In this document: piece by piece, positions 21,813-35,100 of the stretch
Layout of the letters: the number at the start of each line of letters is the position of its first letter
Position numbering within the stretch: the stretch's first letter is position 1
NCBI RefSeq assembly: GCF_021347895.1
Contig: NC_067113.1
Location: forward strand, 38,024,194 to 38,088,193
Source of the DNA: Acanthochromis polyacanthus
Taxonomy: Eukaryota > Chordata > Actinopteri > Pomacentridae
DNA length: 64,000 nucleotides
Reading direction: 5' to 3'
Notes under the pieces: generated by a model
The model's input: only the letters and a program-made list of their open reading frames with translations
What the model was told of the DNA's origin: nothing
Database searches by the model: none
Made by a program: the position numbers and the translations under genes

Positions 21813-23975
21813 GACATGGAGGTGTCCACAGACCTGAAAACATGAAGGTGTCCACAGACCTGAAAACATGAAGGTGTCCACAGACCTGAAAACATGGAGG
21901 TGTCCACAGACCTGAAGACACGGAGGTGTCCACAGACCTGAAAACATGAAGGTGTCCACAGACCTGAAAACATGGAGGTGTCCACAGACCTGAAAACATG
22001 GAGGTGTCCACAGACCTGAAAACATGGAGGTGTCCACAGACCTGAAAACATGGAGGTGTCCACAGACCTGAAGACACGGAGGTGTCCACAGACCTGAAAA
22101 CATGAAGGTGTCCACAGACCTGAAAACATGGAGGTGTCCACAGACCTGAAGACACGGAGGTGTCCACAGACCTGAAAACATGAAGGTGTCCACAGACCTG
22201 AAAACATGGAGGTGTCCACAGACCTGAAAACATGGAGGTGTCCACAGACCTGAAAACATGGAGGTGTCCACAGACCTGAAAACATGGAGGTGTCCACAGA
22301 CCTGAAAACATGGAGGTGTCCACAGACCTGAAAACATGGAGGTGTCCACAGACCTGAAAACATGGAGGTGTCCACAGACCTGAAAACATGGAGGTGTCCA
22401 CAGACCTGAAAACATGAAGGTGTCCACAGACCTGAAAACATGGAGGTGTCCACAGACCTGAAAACATGGAGGTGTCCACAGACCTGAAAACATGGAGGTG
22501 TCCACAGACCTGAAAACATGGAGGTGTCCACAGACCTGAAAACATGAAGGTGTCCACAGACCTGAAAACATGGAGGTGTCCACAGACCTGAAAACATGGA
22601 GGTGTCCACAGACCTGAAAACATGAAGGTGTCCACAGACCTGAAAACATGGAGGTGTCCACAGACCTGAAAACATGGAGGTGTCCACAGACCTGAAGACA
22701 TGGAGGTGTCCACAGACCTGAAAACATGAAGGTGTCCACAGACCTGAAAACATGAAGGTGTCCACAGACCTGAAAACATGAAGGTGTCCACAGACCTGAA
22801 GACACGGAGGTGTCCACAGACCTGAAAACATGGAGGTGTCCACAGACCTGAAAACATGAAGGTGTCCACAGACCTGAAAACATGGAGGTGTCCACAGACC
22901 TGAAAACATGGAGGTGTCCACAGACCTGAAGACACGGAGGTGTCCACAGACCTGAAAACATGGAGGTGTCCACAGACCTGAAAACACGAAGGTGTCCACA
23001 GACCTGAAGACACGGAGGTGTCCACAGACCTGAAAACACGGAGGTGTCCACAGACCTGAAAACATGGAGGTGTCCACAGACCTGAAAACATGGAGGTGTC
23101 CACAGACCTGAAGACATGGAGGTGTCCACAGACCTGAAAACATGGAGGTGTCCACAGACCTGAAGACATGGAGGTGTCCACAGACCTGAAAACATGGAGG
23201 TGTCCACAGACCTGAAGACATGGAGGTTTCCACAGACCTGAAGACACGAAGGAGGCCACAGACCTGAAAACATGAAGGTGTCCACAGACCTGAAAACATG
23301 AAGGTGTCCACAGACCTGAAAACATGGAGGTGTCCACAGACCTGAAAACATGGAGGTGTCCACAGACCTGAAAACATGAAGGTGTCCACAGACCTGAAAA
23401 CATGGAGGTGTCCACAGACCTGAAAACATGGAGGTGTCCACAGACCTGAAAACATGGAGGTGTCCACAGACCTGAAAACATGGAGGTGTCCACAGACCTG
23501 AAAACATGGAGGTGTCCACAGACCTGAAGACACGGAGGAGGCCACAGACCTGAAAACATGAAGGTGTCCACAGACCTGAAGACATGAAGGTGTCCACAGA
23601 CCTGAAAACATGGAGGTGTCCACAGACCTGAAAACATGGAGGTGTCCACAGACCTGAAGACATGGAGGTGTCCACAGACCTGAAAACATGAAGGTGTCCA
23701 CAGACCTGAAGACATGAAGGTGTCCACAGACCTGAAAACATGGAGGTGTCCACAGACCTGAAAACATGGAGGTGTCCACAGACCTGAAAACATGGAGGTG
23801 TCCACAGACCTGAAGACATGAAGGTGTCCACAGACCTGAAGACACGGAGATGTCCACGGACGCGAAGACACGGAGATGTCCACAGACCTGAAAACATGGA
23901 GGTGTCCACAGACCTGAAGACACGGAGGTGTCCACAGACCTGAAGACACGGAGATGTCCACAGACCTGAAGACAC
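21813..23975. repeat. 26-bp minisatellite, about 83 copies
   Basis: The 26-bp unit contains GTGTCCACAGACCTGAAAAC followed by ATGGAG or ATGAAG, with GACACGG variants increasing toward the right end. Since 26 is not a multiple of three and the unit has no stop in any minus-strand frame, all three minus frames stay open for over 700 codons. These are not genes: the three frames give cyclic versions of the same string (HVFRSVDTSMFSGLWTPPCF). Confidence 0.97.
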
Positions 23976-23999
23976 GGAGGAGGCCAAACGATTAACCGA

Positions 24000-26215
24000 C
24001 TATTGACTCTGAAGGGCTCCAACTAACATTTAAAGAGAAAATGGAAAACGTGCATCCCTAATTGACAGGTTTGGATTCAAAGTGAATTTCTATTAATGTT
24101 GGTTCTGATTTGTTTCCATAATTTATTCATTGGTTTTTACTAAATTCTCTCCAGATTCTAACATGTTTTAAAGAACTGAGAGCACCTGAAGCAGTTCTGT
24201 TGTTTCATAAAATGGACCAAAAAAACGAGAAAATTCATCAAAATGTCCAAAAATATGAATAAAATATCTGAAGACATTAAAACAAGAATTGGGAAAAAAA
24301 AGTCTGTAAATTATTACTAAAGGATGAGAAAAGTAACAATAAAATTGACCAAAATGTCAAATAAAACATGTTTCTACTGATCATTTAGTCTGGTTAAATC
24401 TGATCCATGTGAAAAAATGTACAAAAAAACGTGGATTTAAGATCAAATATTCATAAAATGTACCAAAAGCACAAGAGAATTCATCAAAATGTTCAGCAAA
24501 ACGTGGATTTGACATGAAATATTTGGTAATAAAGCAGCGTGGAGTCGAACATTTGTTCTTGAATTAGTTTTATTAATGATCCATTTTTCGTAAGAACTTG
24601 GTACAAAAGTGAGACTAATCTTTAATCAGCTGTTTCCTGCGTCATAAAGAAGAGAAACTACGTTGGCATATTCAGACAAACACTTCCTATACACACTATC
24701 CACTGGACAGCTCCAACCAGAGACACTTCTAGACATTTCCTCTAAACACGGCCGTCGCGTCGTCGCCTCTGTGGCAAAAACAAAACGTCGAACGCTGCGA
24801 GCTAAAGTCAGAATGCAGAAAGGAATAGAAAACCCCGACGTTCATAAAAGAATATAAAATGTTCTTTTTGTTCAAATGTCGTGTCGTGTATTAAAATAGA
24901 TCTGTTTAAGCACTGCACAGTTTCTCCCGGAGAAGAGTTCTAGAAACGATGAGGAGGTTGGGAGATATGATCTTCATGGATATGCTTCAGTCATGGCACA
25001 TTCAGACCACCGGGACGAGAGAAGGCAGCCGGAGGTCCAGAGTCTGGAAGGTTTATAACAAATAAACCAACAGAACAGCGTCACAGTGTCCGGATCTAAC
25101 AGGAAATACGCAACCTTTCAGTAGAAACCAATTTAAGGAGTAAAAAAGCCAAGAAAAAGACTCAAAGTTTGTCCAAAATGTCCCAAAAAACTAACATTTA
25201 GTCTAGAAGTGAGCCCAGATTCTCCCAAAAAGACTCAAAGTTTGGTCAAAACTGACTCAAAAAACAAAATGACTAAAAACTGTTTCAAAATGAACAAAAA
25301 ATGATCCAAAATAACTAAAGTTTTGTTCAAAATTACAAAAAATGGTACAAAACTGACTCCAAATGGAACTAGAATAGTTCAGAAACAATTGTTCAAAATA
25401 ATGAAACTTTTTCTTGACATTTTTTGACTCAAAAATTTGCCAAATGATGACTGAAATTTGGTTAAGGAATTACTAAAAATTTGTCCAAAATAATTGAATC
25501 TGTCAAAAAATGACTGATTTTTTTCCAGAAATGATTCAAAATGTCTCCAAAGTAACTAAAAATTTTATGGGAATTTAAAAAAAAAAAATGCTCCAAAAAT
25601 TCTGACAACAAATCCTCGAAAACACAAAAAAAATGAGTCAAAGCTTCTAATATTGAAGCTTCTAGTGGAGAAAAGAGTTTATTGTGTTTAATCTGAGTCA
25701 TTTGCAGGTGAATGAAGAAGCTTGTGATGTTCTGTGGAACCTTCAGCTCTTCCAGACTCTGGAACCTGAACAGCAGATGAATGATTCTTGTGCATTTTAA
25801 AGATGGAGGTGATGAAGTGTTGGTTTGAGGCTGAAGTCTGGAGGTTTGTGCAGCTTTAAGAGGAACCCTGGAGGTTCTGGATGTTTTTCTTCTTTCATGT
25901 TCTCACCCTGAAGATCAGCTGATGGATCTTTTCTCTGCAGTTTTACGGAAACCAGATGTTTCAAACCAAACATCTGCTGTCTGTTGAGTTTACTGCTGGA
26001 CTAAAGACGCACAAACTTAAGGAGCTTCAGTTTGTAGCAGCAGAGCGGACTTTACAGACAAACACCTGAACACACCATGAGTCATGGAATGCATTGCGAG
26101 TCTTAGAACGCATCATGAGTCTTTGAATGCATCGCAAGTCTTTGAACAGATCACTAGTCTTTCAACGCGTCGACCGACTCCCCCCTTTCAGAAACATTTT
26201 GTAGGTGTTTGTTGA
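24000..26215. other. A-rich spacer with degenerate CAAAATG repeats
   Basis: Blocks at 24210-24500 and 25140-25620 consist of irregular words such as TCAAAATGTCCAAAA and GACTCAAAA. A similar block lies at 52890-53200 inside phf21b intron 1. No coding signal is seen. Confidence 0.5.
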
Positions 26216-26815
26216 TGTTTGTTGGTTCTTAATGGTTCTTGTTTGTTTGTCGGTGTTTGTTGGTTCTTAATGGTTCTTTTTTATGTTTTTGGTGTTTGTT
26301 GGTTCTTGTTGGTTCTTGTAGGTGTTTCTTTGTTGGTGTTTGTTGGTGTTTCTTTGTTGGTGTTTCTTTGTTGGTGTTTGTTGGTGTTTGTTGGTGTTTG
26401 TTGGTGTTTCTTTGTTGGTGTTTGTTGGTGTTTCTTTGTTGGTGTTTGTTGGTGTTTCTTTGTTGGTGTTTCTTTGTTGGTCTTTGTTGGTGTTTCTTTG
26501 TTGGTGTTTCTTTGTTGGGGTTTGTTGGTGTTTCTTTGTTGGTGTTTCTTTGTTGGTGTTTGTTGGTGTTTGTTGGTGTTTCTTTGTTGGTGTTTGTTGG
26601 TGTTTCTTTGTTGGTGTTTCTTTGTTGGTCTTTGTTGGTGTTTCTTTGTTGGTGTTTCTTTGTTGGTGTTTGTTGGTGTTTCTTTGTTGGTGTTTCTTTG
26701 TTGGTGTTTGTTGGTGTTTCTTTGTTGGTGTTTGTTGGTGTTTCTTTGTTGGTGTTTCTTTGTTGGTGTTTGTTGGTGTTTCTTTGTTGGTGTTTGTTGG
26801 TTCTTCTTGGTGTTT
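26216..26815. repeat. Mixed 10/15-bp T- and G-rich minisatellite
   Basis: Alternates TGTTGGTGTTTCTTT (15 bp) and GTTGGTGTTT (10 bp) units in irregular order. All three plus frames are open, which yields artefact proteins rich in Cys, Trp, Val and Phe. Confidence 0.95.
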
Positions 26816-27447
26816 GTCTGAAAGTCGGAACTGGTTCTGATATGGTTCTAAATCAAATCTTTGATTCTAAATCAAATCTTTTCTTCTTGAAGGCATCTTT
26901 CCACCATTTGTTCATGTTTGTGCATCAGCAGGTAGCAGAGCTGCACCTGGCCGACAGGTGAGGACAGGATGAGTCAGACAGGAAGTGAGACGCCTCCAGA
27001 CCAACAGGAAGACGAGCGAGACGGATGGACTGACGGAACCGAGCGGAACCGACAGAACCGGGTGGAACCGACAGCACCAGGCGGTCCACCGACAGTCGGA
27101 GTGTTGTAGTTCCACGGAGGCGTCGCATTTCTGTCCTGAAACGACGCAACAAAGACAAACGTGACGAGACGATGAGTTGAGGCAGTGTTCGTCACAGCTG
27201 TTAGAAAGTGGATAAAAAAAACAGGAGATGGAGTCCAGCAGAAAAACAAAGAGTTTTTTTGGCATATTTTCTGTTCTGGTTAAAGGGAGGACCACGCTGG
27301 GCCTCAGGAGCTTCTCTGCTGCAGGAACCTCAACCCTGGAGCTCCTCATCGATATGTGGATCACAGGTCAGGAGGATTTACAGCTCAGACAGCCACAAAC
27401 ATTCATGTTGCTTCAATAACTTTCCAGGAGTTTTTGTACCTTTAAAC
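26816..27447. other. Unique spacer, nothing recognised
   Basis: Overlapping short open frames on both strands and no recognisable domain. Confidence 0.4.
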
Positions 27448-28323
27448 CAGGGGTGTCAAACACGAGGCGTGAGGGTCCAACCTGGGTCTCCAGAGGGTCT
27501 GAAACCGGCCCTCCAGAGGCTGTTTTGTTTCTTGCTTTTGTCAGTTTTGTGTTTAGTTTTTGTTCATTGTTTTCTTGTTTTGTAACTTTTTTGTCTAATT
27601 TTTTGTTTCTTTTGTTTTTGTCTCGCTTTTCTCATTTTGTTTCTCACTTTTATCATTTTGTGTCTTATTTTTGTAATATTTTGTCTTGATTTTGTTTTCT
27701 TTTCTCGTCTGACTGTTGTCATTTTGTTCCTCGTTTTTGTCGTCTCGCTTGTGTTTTTTTCTTATTTTTGTCATTTTGTGTTTTAATTTGTCGTTTTTTG
27801 CCTTGTTCGTGTCATTTGTCCATTTTTCTGTCATTTTTTGTCTTTTTTGTTTTGCTTTGTGTTGTTTGTCTCATTTGTTTGTTTTGGTTCTTGTGTTTTT
27901 CATTTTTTGTCTCTTTTGTGTTTTGTTTGTGTCCTTTGTCTCATGTTTTGTCGTTTTGTGTCTCATTTTTGTAATATTTTGTCTTGTCTTTGTTGTTTTT
28001 TGGTCTGATGTTTGTGGTTGTGATCCTCCAGTAAATCCTCTCTGGTTCCAGGTGACTAAATGTTGTGTTCCTTTGTAGACACTCTGTGATCTGGAAGTTG
28101 TGATGTGGAAATGATAAACTGAGGATGAACATATTTTCTTTAGGAATTTCAGGTTGTTCATGATGTTTAGTGAAAAGATAATTCCTTTAATGTGAACATT
28201 TTTTCACTAAAACAGAGGAACCCTTAGAAGTTGTGGTTATTTATAGGTTCTTTATAGGTTTTTTCTGGGTTATTATGCTGTGGTTTTACTGGAATGTGGA
28301 CTAGAATGAGTCTGACACCGCTG
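27448..28323. mobile_element. Non-autonomous hAT-like TIR element, copy A
   Basis: The left end CAGGGGTGTCAAACAC and the right end, reverse-complemented CAGCGGTGTCAGACTC, match at 13 of 16 positions. The flanks share a TTTAA core (CTTTAAAC and ATTTAACA), compatible with a worn 8-bp target duplication. Inside the left end lies GGCCCTCCAGAGG, then a T-rich degenerate tract of TTTTGTCTCATTTTTGT-like words, then a right half containing TTTCAGGTTGTTCATGATGT. The same arrangement recurs in the same orientation at 58565-59461. No transposase is encoded. Confidence 0.8.
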
Positions 28324-28920
28324 ATTTAACAGATAAAGTTTTACTAGTGAAACCTGGATGCTCTCTGCTGTTAAACTGTGATATTTCAGGTGTTTTTTCT
28401 GGTTTCTGAGGCAGAGAAGCAGCTTTCTGACTGAACTCCAGCTGTGTGACTCCAGTAAAGATGAGAAGAATGAGAATAATAAACGTATGTACAGTGATCA
28501 GGCATCAGCATGAAAATACTAAAATCTCCACTAGAAATGCTAATTTCTGTACTTTTATCTTAAATACTTTTTCTTTGACTCTATTAATACTGAAAAAGGT
28601 TATTCTCTGTTTTGTTTGAAGGCTCGTATGCGTTTCCATACACCTGAATTCTTATGGCAGACAGAGGGATAGATCTGTACAGTTCTCTACTAGTTCTACT
28701 CTACGTTCTCTCACTACACCAGAACAATGGTTAGAAAAAGGGAATATCTTCTGGGCCTGTGGCGGCGCTGTTCTCTAACTTTTAAATACATTAAGGCCAA
28801 GAATAAATAGAAAAGAACTTAAAAAAAGAAATCTCGTAAGCACTGTAGGTGTTTAAAAATACTCAGTGGAGATAGAGGCTCTCAGTCCGGATATTCAACA
28901 CAAACGGCCAGGGGGCGGGG
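28324..28920 (-). other. phf21b: phf21b 3' flank / likely 3' UTR
   Basis: Sequence directly after the phf21b stop codon on the minus strand, up to the hAT-like element. No standard AATAAA was found on the minus strand; a weak ATTAAA lies near 28191-28196, inside the transposon. The length of the 3' UTR is unknown. Confidence 0.4.
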
Positions 28921-29160
28921 CTAGTTAGTGACGTCATCCTGACTGCTCTGAAGGGGCGGGGCCGAGGGGCCGGTGGCGGCGCTGGTGGGTTTGATCCAGG
29001 ATGGGGACAGCAGCGAGGCGGCAATGGTGGCGGTGGTCGTCATGGTGACCTGGATCAGCTGGTCGCGCTGGATCAGCCTGATGAGAGCTTTGAGGCGTTC
29101 CAGAGACGCCTGAGTGTCCCTCTGCTGCCCCAAGAGGTGGTCCCGCAGGTCCACGCAGTG
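28921..29160 (-). CDS. phf21b: phf21b coding exon 14 (C-terminus)
   Basis: Encodes residues 450-528 and the stop. It starts [20 protein letters not shown], completing the coiled coil, continues [18 protein letters not shown] and ends QSSQDDVTN. The acceptor follows CCCCCCTGCAG at 29161. IQVTMTTT and WIKPTSAAT resemble the PHF21B tail, not that of PHF21A. Confidence 0.94.
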   Translation of the reverse strand, partial: HCVDLRDHLLGQQRDTQASLERLKALIRLIQRDQLIQVTMTTTATIAASLLSPSWIKPTSAATGPSAPPLQSSQDDVTN

Positions 29161-32100
29161 CTGCAGGGGGGAGGACATGTTAGCGTTAGCTTAGCTTAGC
29201 ATTACCTGAACATTAGCCTAATGCTAGCAAAAGCTTGAGCTTGGTATTACCTGAACAATAGCCTAATGCTAGCAATAGCTTTAACTTTACTATTACCTGA
29301 ACAATAGCCCAATATTAGCAATAACTTTAGCTTAGTTTTACCTTAACATTAGAAAGAGCTTCAGCTTATTACCTTAACAACAGCCTAATATTAGCAATAG
29401 CGTTAGCTTAGCATTACTTGAACATTATCCAAATATTAGCAATAGCTTTAGCTTAGTTTTCCCTTAACATTAGAAAGAGCTTCAGCTTAGTATTACCTTA
29501 ACAACAGCCTAATATTAGCAATAGCTGTAGCTTAGCATTACCTGAACATTAGCCTAATATTAGCAATAGTTGTAGCTTAGCATTACCTGAACATTAGCCT
29601 AATATTAGCAATAGCTGTAGCTTAGTATTACCTTAACAACAGCTTAATATTAGCAATAGCTGTAGCTTAGCATTACCTGAACATTAGCCTAATATTAGCA
29701 ATAGCTGTAGCTTAGCATTACTTGAACATTAACCTGATATTAACAATAGCTTTAACTTAGCATTACCTGAACACTAGTTTAATATCAGTAATAGCTTTAG
29801 TTAGTATTACCTTAACAGCCTAATATTAGCAATAGTTTTAGCTGAGCATTAGCATACCTGTAGCTTAGCATTAACCTGATATTAGCATTAGCTTAGCAAT
29901 TCCTGAACATTACCAATAGCTTTTGTTTAGTGCTACATTAACACAAGTTTCATATTAGCAATAGCTTTAGCTTACCATTTATTACCTTAACATGAGCAAT
30001 AGCTGTAACTTAGCATTACCTTTAACTTAGCATTAGCATAGCATTACTACAGCATAGACCAGGAAAAGTTGGAATGCTGCAGTGATCAACATATGGTTCT
30101 CAGAAGTGAATGAAACACATTTGACACTGGTCCGTGTTTAACTCCGTTTTCGGACACCAAACAGCTGATCGAATGTTAGCAAAAAAAGTTTAGCATGCTA
30201 TTCAAGGAAACATGAACAATTTCAAGTTTAGTATGTTGTCCAAAGTGTGAAAATAGTCATAGTTTAGTGTGTCGTCTGAAATGTCAATAAAACGTCATAT
30301 TTTTCATACTAGTATAGTTTAGGTCTTACACCATTTTGTAGACAACTTTGTGAAAACCTCATTGTATAATCTCTTGCTAAAATGATTTGGAAATTTTCAG
30401 AGGTACCACATTATCAGAGTACAGTGAGGAATGGAAATGGGAGGAAAGAAACCATCAGATTGGAATGACTCACCAGGAAATCCTCCATCACCACTCATCA
30501 CCTACAATTCACCCGATCTCACCTGCACAGGTGTATTATTTACCTGGAGCATCAGGTTGAGCTTCTTGTCTTGTTCCTCCAGGTGAACACACTCCTTCTT
30601 CAGCTCAGTGTTTCTCCTCAGCAGCCGCCGTTTCTCCTCCTGTCGCACTACAACACACAAAACACACGTATGAACCACACAACACACACGTATGAACCAC
30701 ACAACACACACGTATGAACCACACAACACACACGTATGAACCACACAACATGCTGTCAGAACATGTATGAACGTGAATCCTCACCTGTCTTGTGTGTGAC
30801 GTATGACTGGACGAAATTCTGAGGCCACGACATGTTTTCTTTGTTCAGAACCTGTAGATCAGAAAAGCTTTTGATTTACATGTCACTGGAACAAAACTGG
30901 AAATAAAAGCTGCTCGCTGATGAACAGAACCGCTTGTTTCTGACAGAGAAATGTTTCTAGAATTCATGCTAAGCTAAGCTAACCACAGCTAGCGAGGAGA
31001 AATGTTCCCTTTACTGCATAGTAAATCTAAAGCAGCCTATTAGCGTAGCTTCTTTGCAACTGCTGTTTTTACACTCTTTCATTGGGCCAGGCTATCAGAT
31101 CCCCCTAGTTTCCAGCCCTTATGCTAAGCTAACCTAACCACAGCTCGACTTCAGCTCAGAGACAGATGTTCAAACTGAATCCACTCACACATCTATTCAG
31201 TACAGCTGAAATCAGCCAGCTAGCATAGCTTCTTCAACACAGCTAAATGCTGTTGTAGTGACTGTTTTTAGCCTTTATGCTAAGCTAATTGGCAGCAGGC
31301 AGCAGCTACATACATGAGGCATGTGTTTGAAAGTATTTCTGTAACTACAACCAGTGCAATACCTTCTTCTGGCACTTGGGGCAGTACCAGGGGCCTCTGG
31401 GGGGCGTTTTTAGTGGAGGGTGGAGGCAGTTGGGGTGGAAGGCTCGGGGGCAGTTGTGGCAAAGCTGTAGCTCACCATCCTCCTTACAGATGGCACAGTG
31501 GTCGTCATGCTCCAAGTCCTCCTGAAAGCACAGACAGACGTCAGGACGAAGCAACTTTAAAACTTTACAGTTCAAATTAAAACTTTACACGTTAAACTAA
31601 AACTTTACACTTTAGCCTCAAACTTTGCAGCTCAAAGTAACTTTACATTTTAACCTAAAACTTTACAGCTCAAACTAAAACTTCACAGTTTAATCTCAGA
31701 CTTAGTTTTAATTCTTTACAATGGGACTGTTTGATCTCAGGAGCTTTTAAAGGATCAGCAGTGAATTGATAATTCTTAATCTGAGCTGCAGCAGATTTTC
31801 AACGGTTTTTGGACCAGGCTGGAGTAAAAATATGTGACTAAACAGAGTTTTGTATTTCTGAGGATCGTGATGAACCGCCAACTCACAGTTGAGAAGCAGT
31901 CATGTGACCTACCTTCCAGCAGAAGTCCTCAGAGTCTAGCATGTGGATGAAGCAGAGCAGAGTTAGTGCAGTTAGAGCCAAGCAGGAAGTGCAGCCGGAA
32001 GTAGAACAGGAAGTAGAGGAGGAAGTAGAGCAGGTAGTAGAACAGGAAGTAGAGCAGGAAGTAGAGGAGGTAGTAGAACAGGTAGTAGAGCAGGAAGTAG

Positions 32101-35100
32101 AGGAGGAAGTAGAACAGGAAGTAGAACAGGAAGTAGAGCAGTAAGTAGAGGAGGAAGTAGAGCAGGTAGTAGAGCAGTAAGTAGAGGAGGAAGTAGAACA
32201 GGAAGTAGAGCAGGTAGTAGAGCAGGAAGTAGAGGAGGAAGTAGAACAGGAAGTAGAACAGGAAGTAGAGCAGGAAGTAGAGCAGTAAGTAGAGGAGGAA
32301 GTAGAGCAGGTAGTAGAACAGGAAGTAGAGCAGGAAGTAGAGCAGGAAGTAGAGCAGGAAGTAGAGCAGGTAGTAGAACAGGAAGTGGAGCAGGAAGTAG
32401 AGCAGGAAGTAGAGCAGGAAGTAGAACAGGTAGTAGAACAGGAAGTAGAACAGGAAGTAGAGCAGTAAGTAGAGGAGGAAGTAGAGCAGGTAGTAGAACA
32501 GGAAGTAGAGCAGGAAGTAGAGCAGGAAGTAGAGCAGGTAGTAGAGCAGGAAGTAGAACAGGTAGTAGAGCAGGAAGTAGAGCAGGAAGTAGAGGAGGAA
32601 GTAGAACAGGAAGTAGAACAGGAAGTAGAGCAGTAAGTAGAGGAGGAAGTAGAGCAGGTAGTAGAACAGGAAGTGGAGCAGGAAGTAGAGCAGGAAGTAG
32701 AGCAGGAAGTAGAGGAGGAAGTAGAGCAGGTAGTAGAACAGGAAGTAGAGCAGGAAGTAGAGCAGGAAGTAGAGCAGGAAGTAGAGCAGGTAGTAGAGCA
32801 GGAAGTAGAGCAGGAAGTAGAGCAGGTAGTAGAGCAGGAAGTAGAGGAGGAAGTAGAACAGGAAGTAGAACAGGAAGTAGAGCAGGAAGTAGAGCAGTAA
32901 GTAGAGGAGGAAGTAGAGCAGGTAGTAGAACAGGAAGTAGAGCAGGAAGTAGAGCAGGTAGTAGAACAGGTAGTAGAGCAGGAAGTAGAGGAGGAAGTAG
33001 AACAGGAAGTAGAACAGGAAGTAGAGCAGGAAGTAGAACAGGTAGTAGAACAGGAAGTAGAACAGGTAGTAGAACAGGTAGTAGAGCAGGAAGTAGAGGA
33101 GGAAGTAGAGCAGGAAGTAGAACAGGTAGTAGAGCAGGAAGTAGAACAGGTAGTAGAACAGGAAGTAGAGCAGGAAGTAGAGGAGGAAGTAGAGCAGGTA
33201 GTAGAACAGGAAGTAGAGCAGTAAGTAGAGCAGGTAGTAGAACAGGAAGTAGAGCAGGTAGTAGAACAGGTAGTAGAGCAGGAAGTAGAGGAGGAAGTAG
33301 AACAGGAAGTAGAACAGGAAGTAGAGCAGGAAGTAGAACAGGTAGTAGAACAGGAAGTAGAACAGGTAGTAGAGCAGGAAGTAGAACAGGAAGAAGAACA
33401 AGAAGGCTGAATCCCAAACCGCCCCCTACACACTATCCCTACACACTACCCCTCCGTTTGCGCGTTCCCGTGGAGGGTCCTCCATATTAAGGGCCGTCCC
33501 AAACCGCGTAGTGCGGAGGGAGAGTGGACTGTTCAGCCCTTAAATAGCGAGTCTGCATCAATGCTCACTCTGGACAACTTTTTCAGGAAGTGCAACGTCC
33601 AAATGGAGGAGGAAACAAACATATCGATGTGAGTTGCACATGTGTCCATTATTTCTCCCACGCCTTTTTCACACTGACAGAACATCACAAAAAGAGTGGT
33701 GAAAAAAGCTAAAACAAAAGAAACAAATCATCTTCTCTGCTGACGTTTGATTTAATTGTGCACCCCCTGACACCTTAAAATTTGAACACAACTGACAGAA
33801 TTCATTCACTCATTTGTTGGATTTGAAATGCCAGATAATAGGATTGGAAAAAATGTGAGTGAAAAAAAGTGGGACACTTTCGTCTTCTGGAAGCAGCAGC
33901 GATCCTTGTTAGTTGCAACCTGTGCCACAGCGCTACAGCCATGACAGTAGGCGTCTTTGTGTTACCATGGCGATGACGTCTTCCGTTTTCCGGTGAGGCG
34001 ACAGGGCGTCCCATTCCTGACGATCGTATTTATACCCTCCCCCTTCAATAATAGGTGCCCTCCACAGCTGCGAGTGTGACTTCTTTTGGAGTGACACTCG
34101 GTAGTGTAGGGGGAGTGTGTAGGGGCGGTTTGGGATTCAGCCGAAGTAGAACAGGAAGTAGAACAGGTAGTAGAACAGGAAGTAGAACAGGAAGTAGAAC
34201 AGGAAGTAGAACAAGAAGTAGAGCAGGAAGTAGAACAGGAAGTAGAACAGGAAGTAGAGCAGGAAGTAAAACAGGAAGTAGAGCAGGTAGTAGAGCAGGA
34301 AGTAAAACAGGAAGTAGAGCAGGTAGTAGAGCAGGAAGTAGAACAGGAAGAAGAACAAGAAGTAAAACAGGAAGTAGAACAGGAAGTAGAACAGGTAGTA
34401 GAGCAGGAAGTAGAACAGGAAGTAAAACAGGAAGTAGAACAGGAAGTAGAACAGGTAGTAGAGCAGGAAGTAGAACAGGAAGTAAAACAGGAAGTAAAAC
34501 AGGAAGTAGAACAGGAAGTAGAACAGGAAGTAGAACAGGTAGTAGAACAGGAAGTAGAACAGGAAGTAAAACAGGAAGTAGAACAGGAAGTAGAACAGGA
34601 AGTAGAACAGGAAGTAGAACAGGAAGTAGAACAGGTAGTTGAGCAGGTTAATCGGCATTAAACTTTTAATGCGCAACATGGGTCAAAAGTGGCCCATATT
34701 CCATTAAATACTAAAATTCTGAGTTCAGTTGTTAGTTTTAGTTTAAACTGTAAAGATACAAAGTGTAAAGTTTTGGTTTAAACTGTAAAGATTTAGTTTA
34801 AAGTGTTAAGATTTAGTTTAAAGCATAAAGACTTGGTTTAAAGTGTAAAGTTTGAGTTTAAAGTGTAAAGTTTGAGTTTAAAGTGTAAAGTGTTGTTTTC
34901 GTGTAAAGTTCTAGATTAAACTGTAAGTTGACCTACATGTTAAATATGGGTCACTTCTGAACCATGTTGTGCATCAAAGCGTTTAAGGTGAGAAACACTA
35001 AAATGAAGCTGGAGTTTGAACCCAAACCATCCAGAACCAGCAGTAACTTTCTGAATATTTCCGGTGTAGGCCATTTTAATGGACTTTAGCTTCAGACAGG

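Noticed and set aside
21636..24022. Three minus-strand open frames of 721-783 codons
   Set aside because: They are three frames of the same 26-bp tandem unit and show no domain.
26219..26961. Cys/Val/Phe-rich frames up to 240 codons
   Set aside because: 10/15-bp T- and G-rich minisatellite.
31345..31575. PHD-finger exon taken as PHF21A
   Set aside because: The tail IQVTMTTT, absence of an AT-hook and the [12 protein letters not shown] segment fit PHF21B better.
31883..33433. About 500-codon Cys-Ser-Thr, Leu-Pro and Phe-Tyr-Leu frames
   Set aside because: 12-bp minisatellite in three frames. Only the last 23 coding bases, DSEDFCWK of phf21b exon 10, are real.
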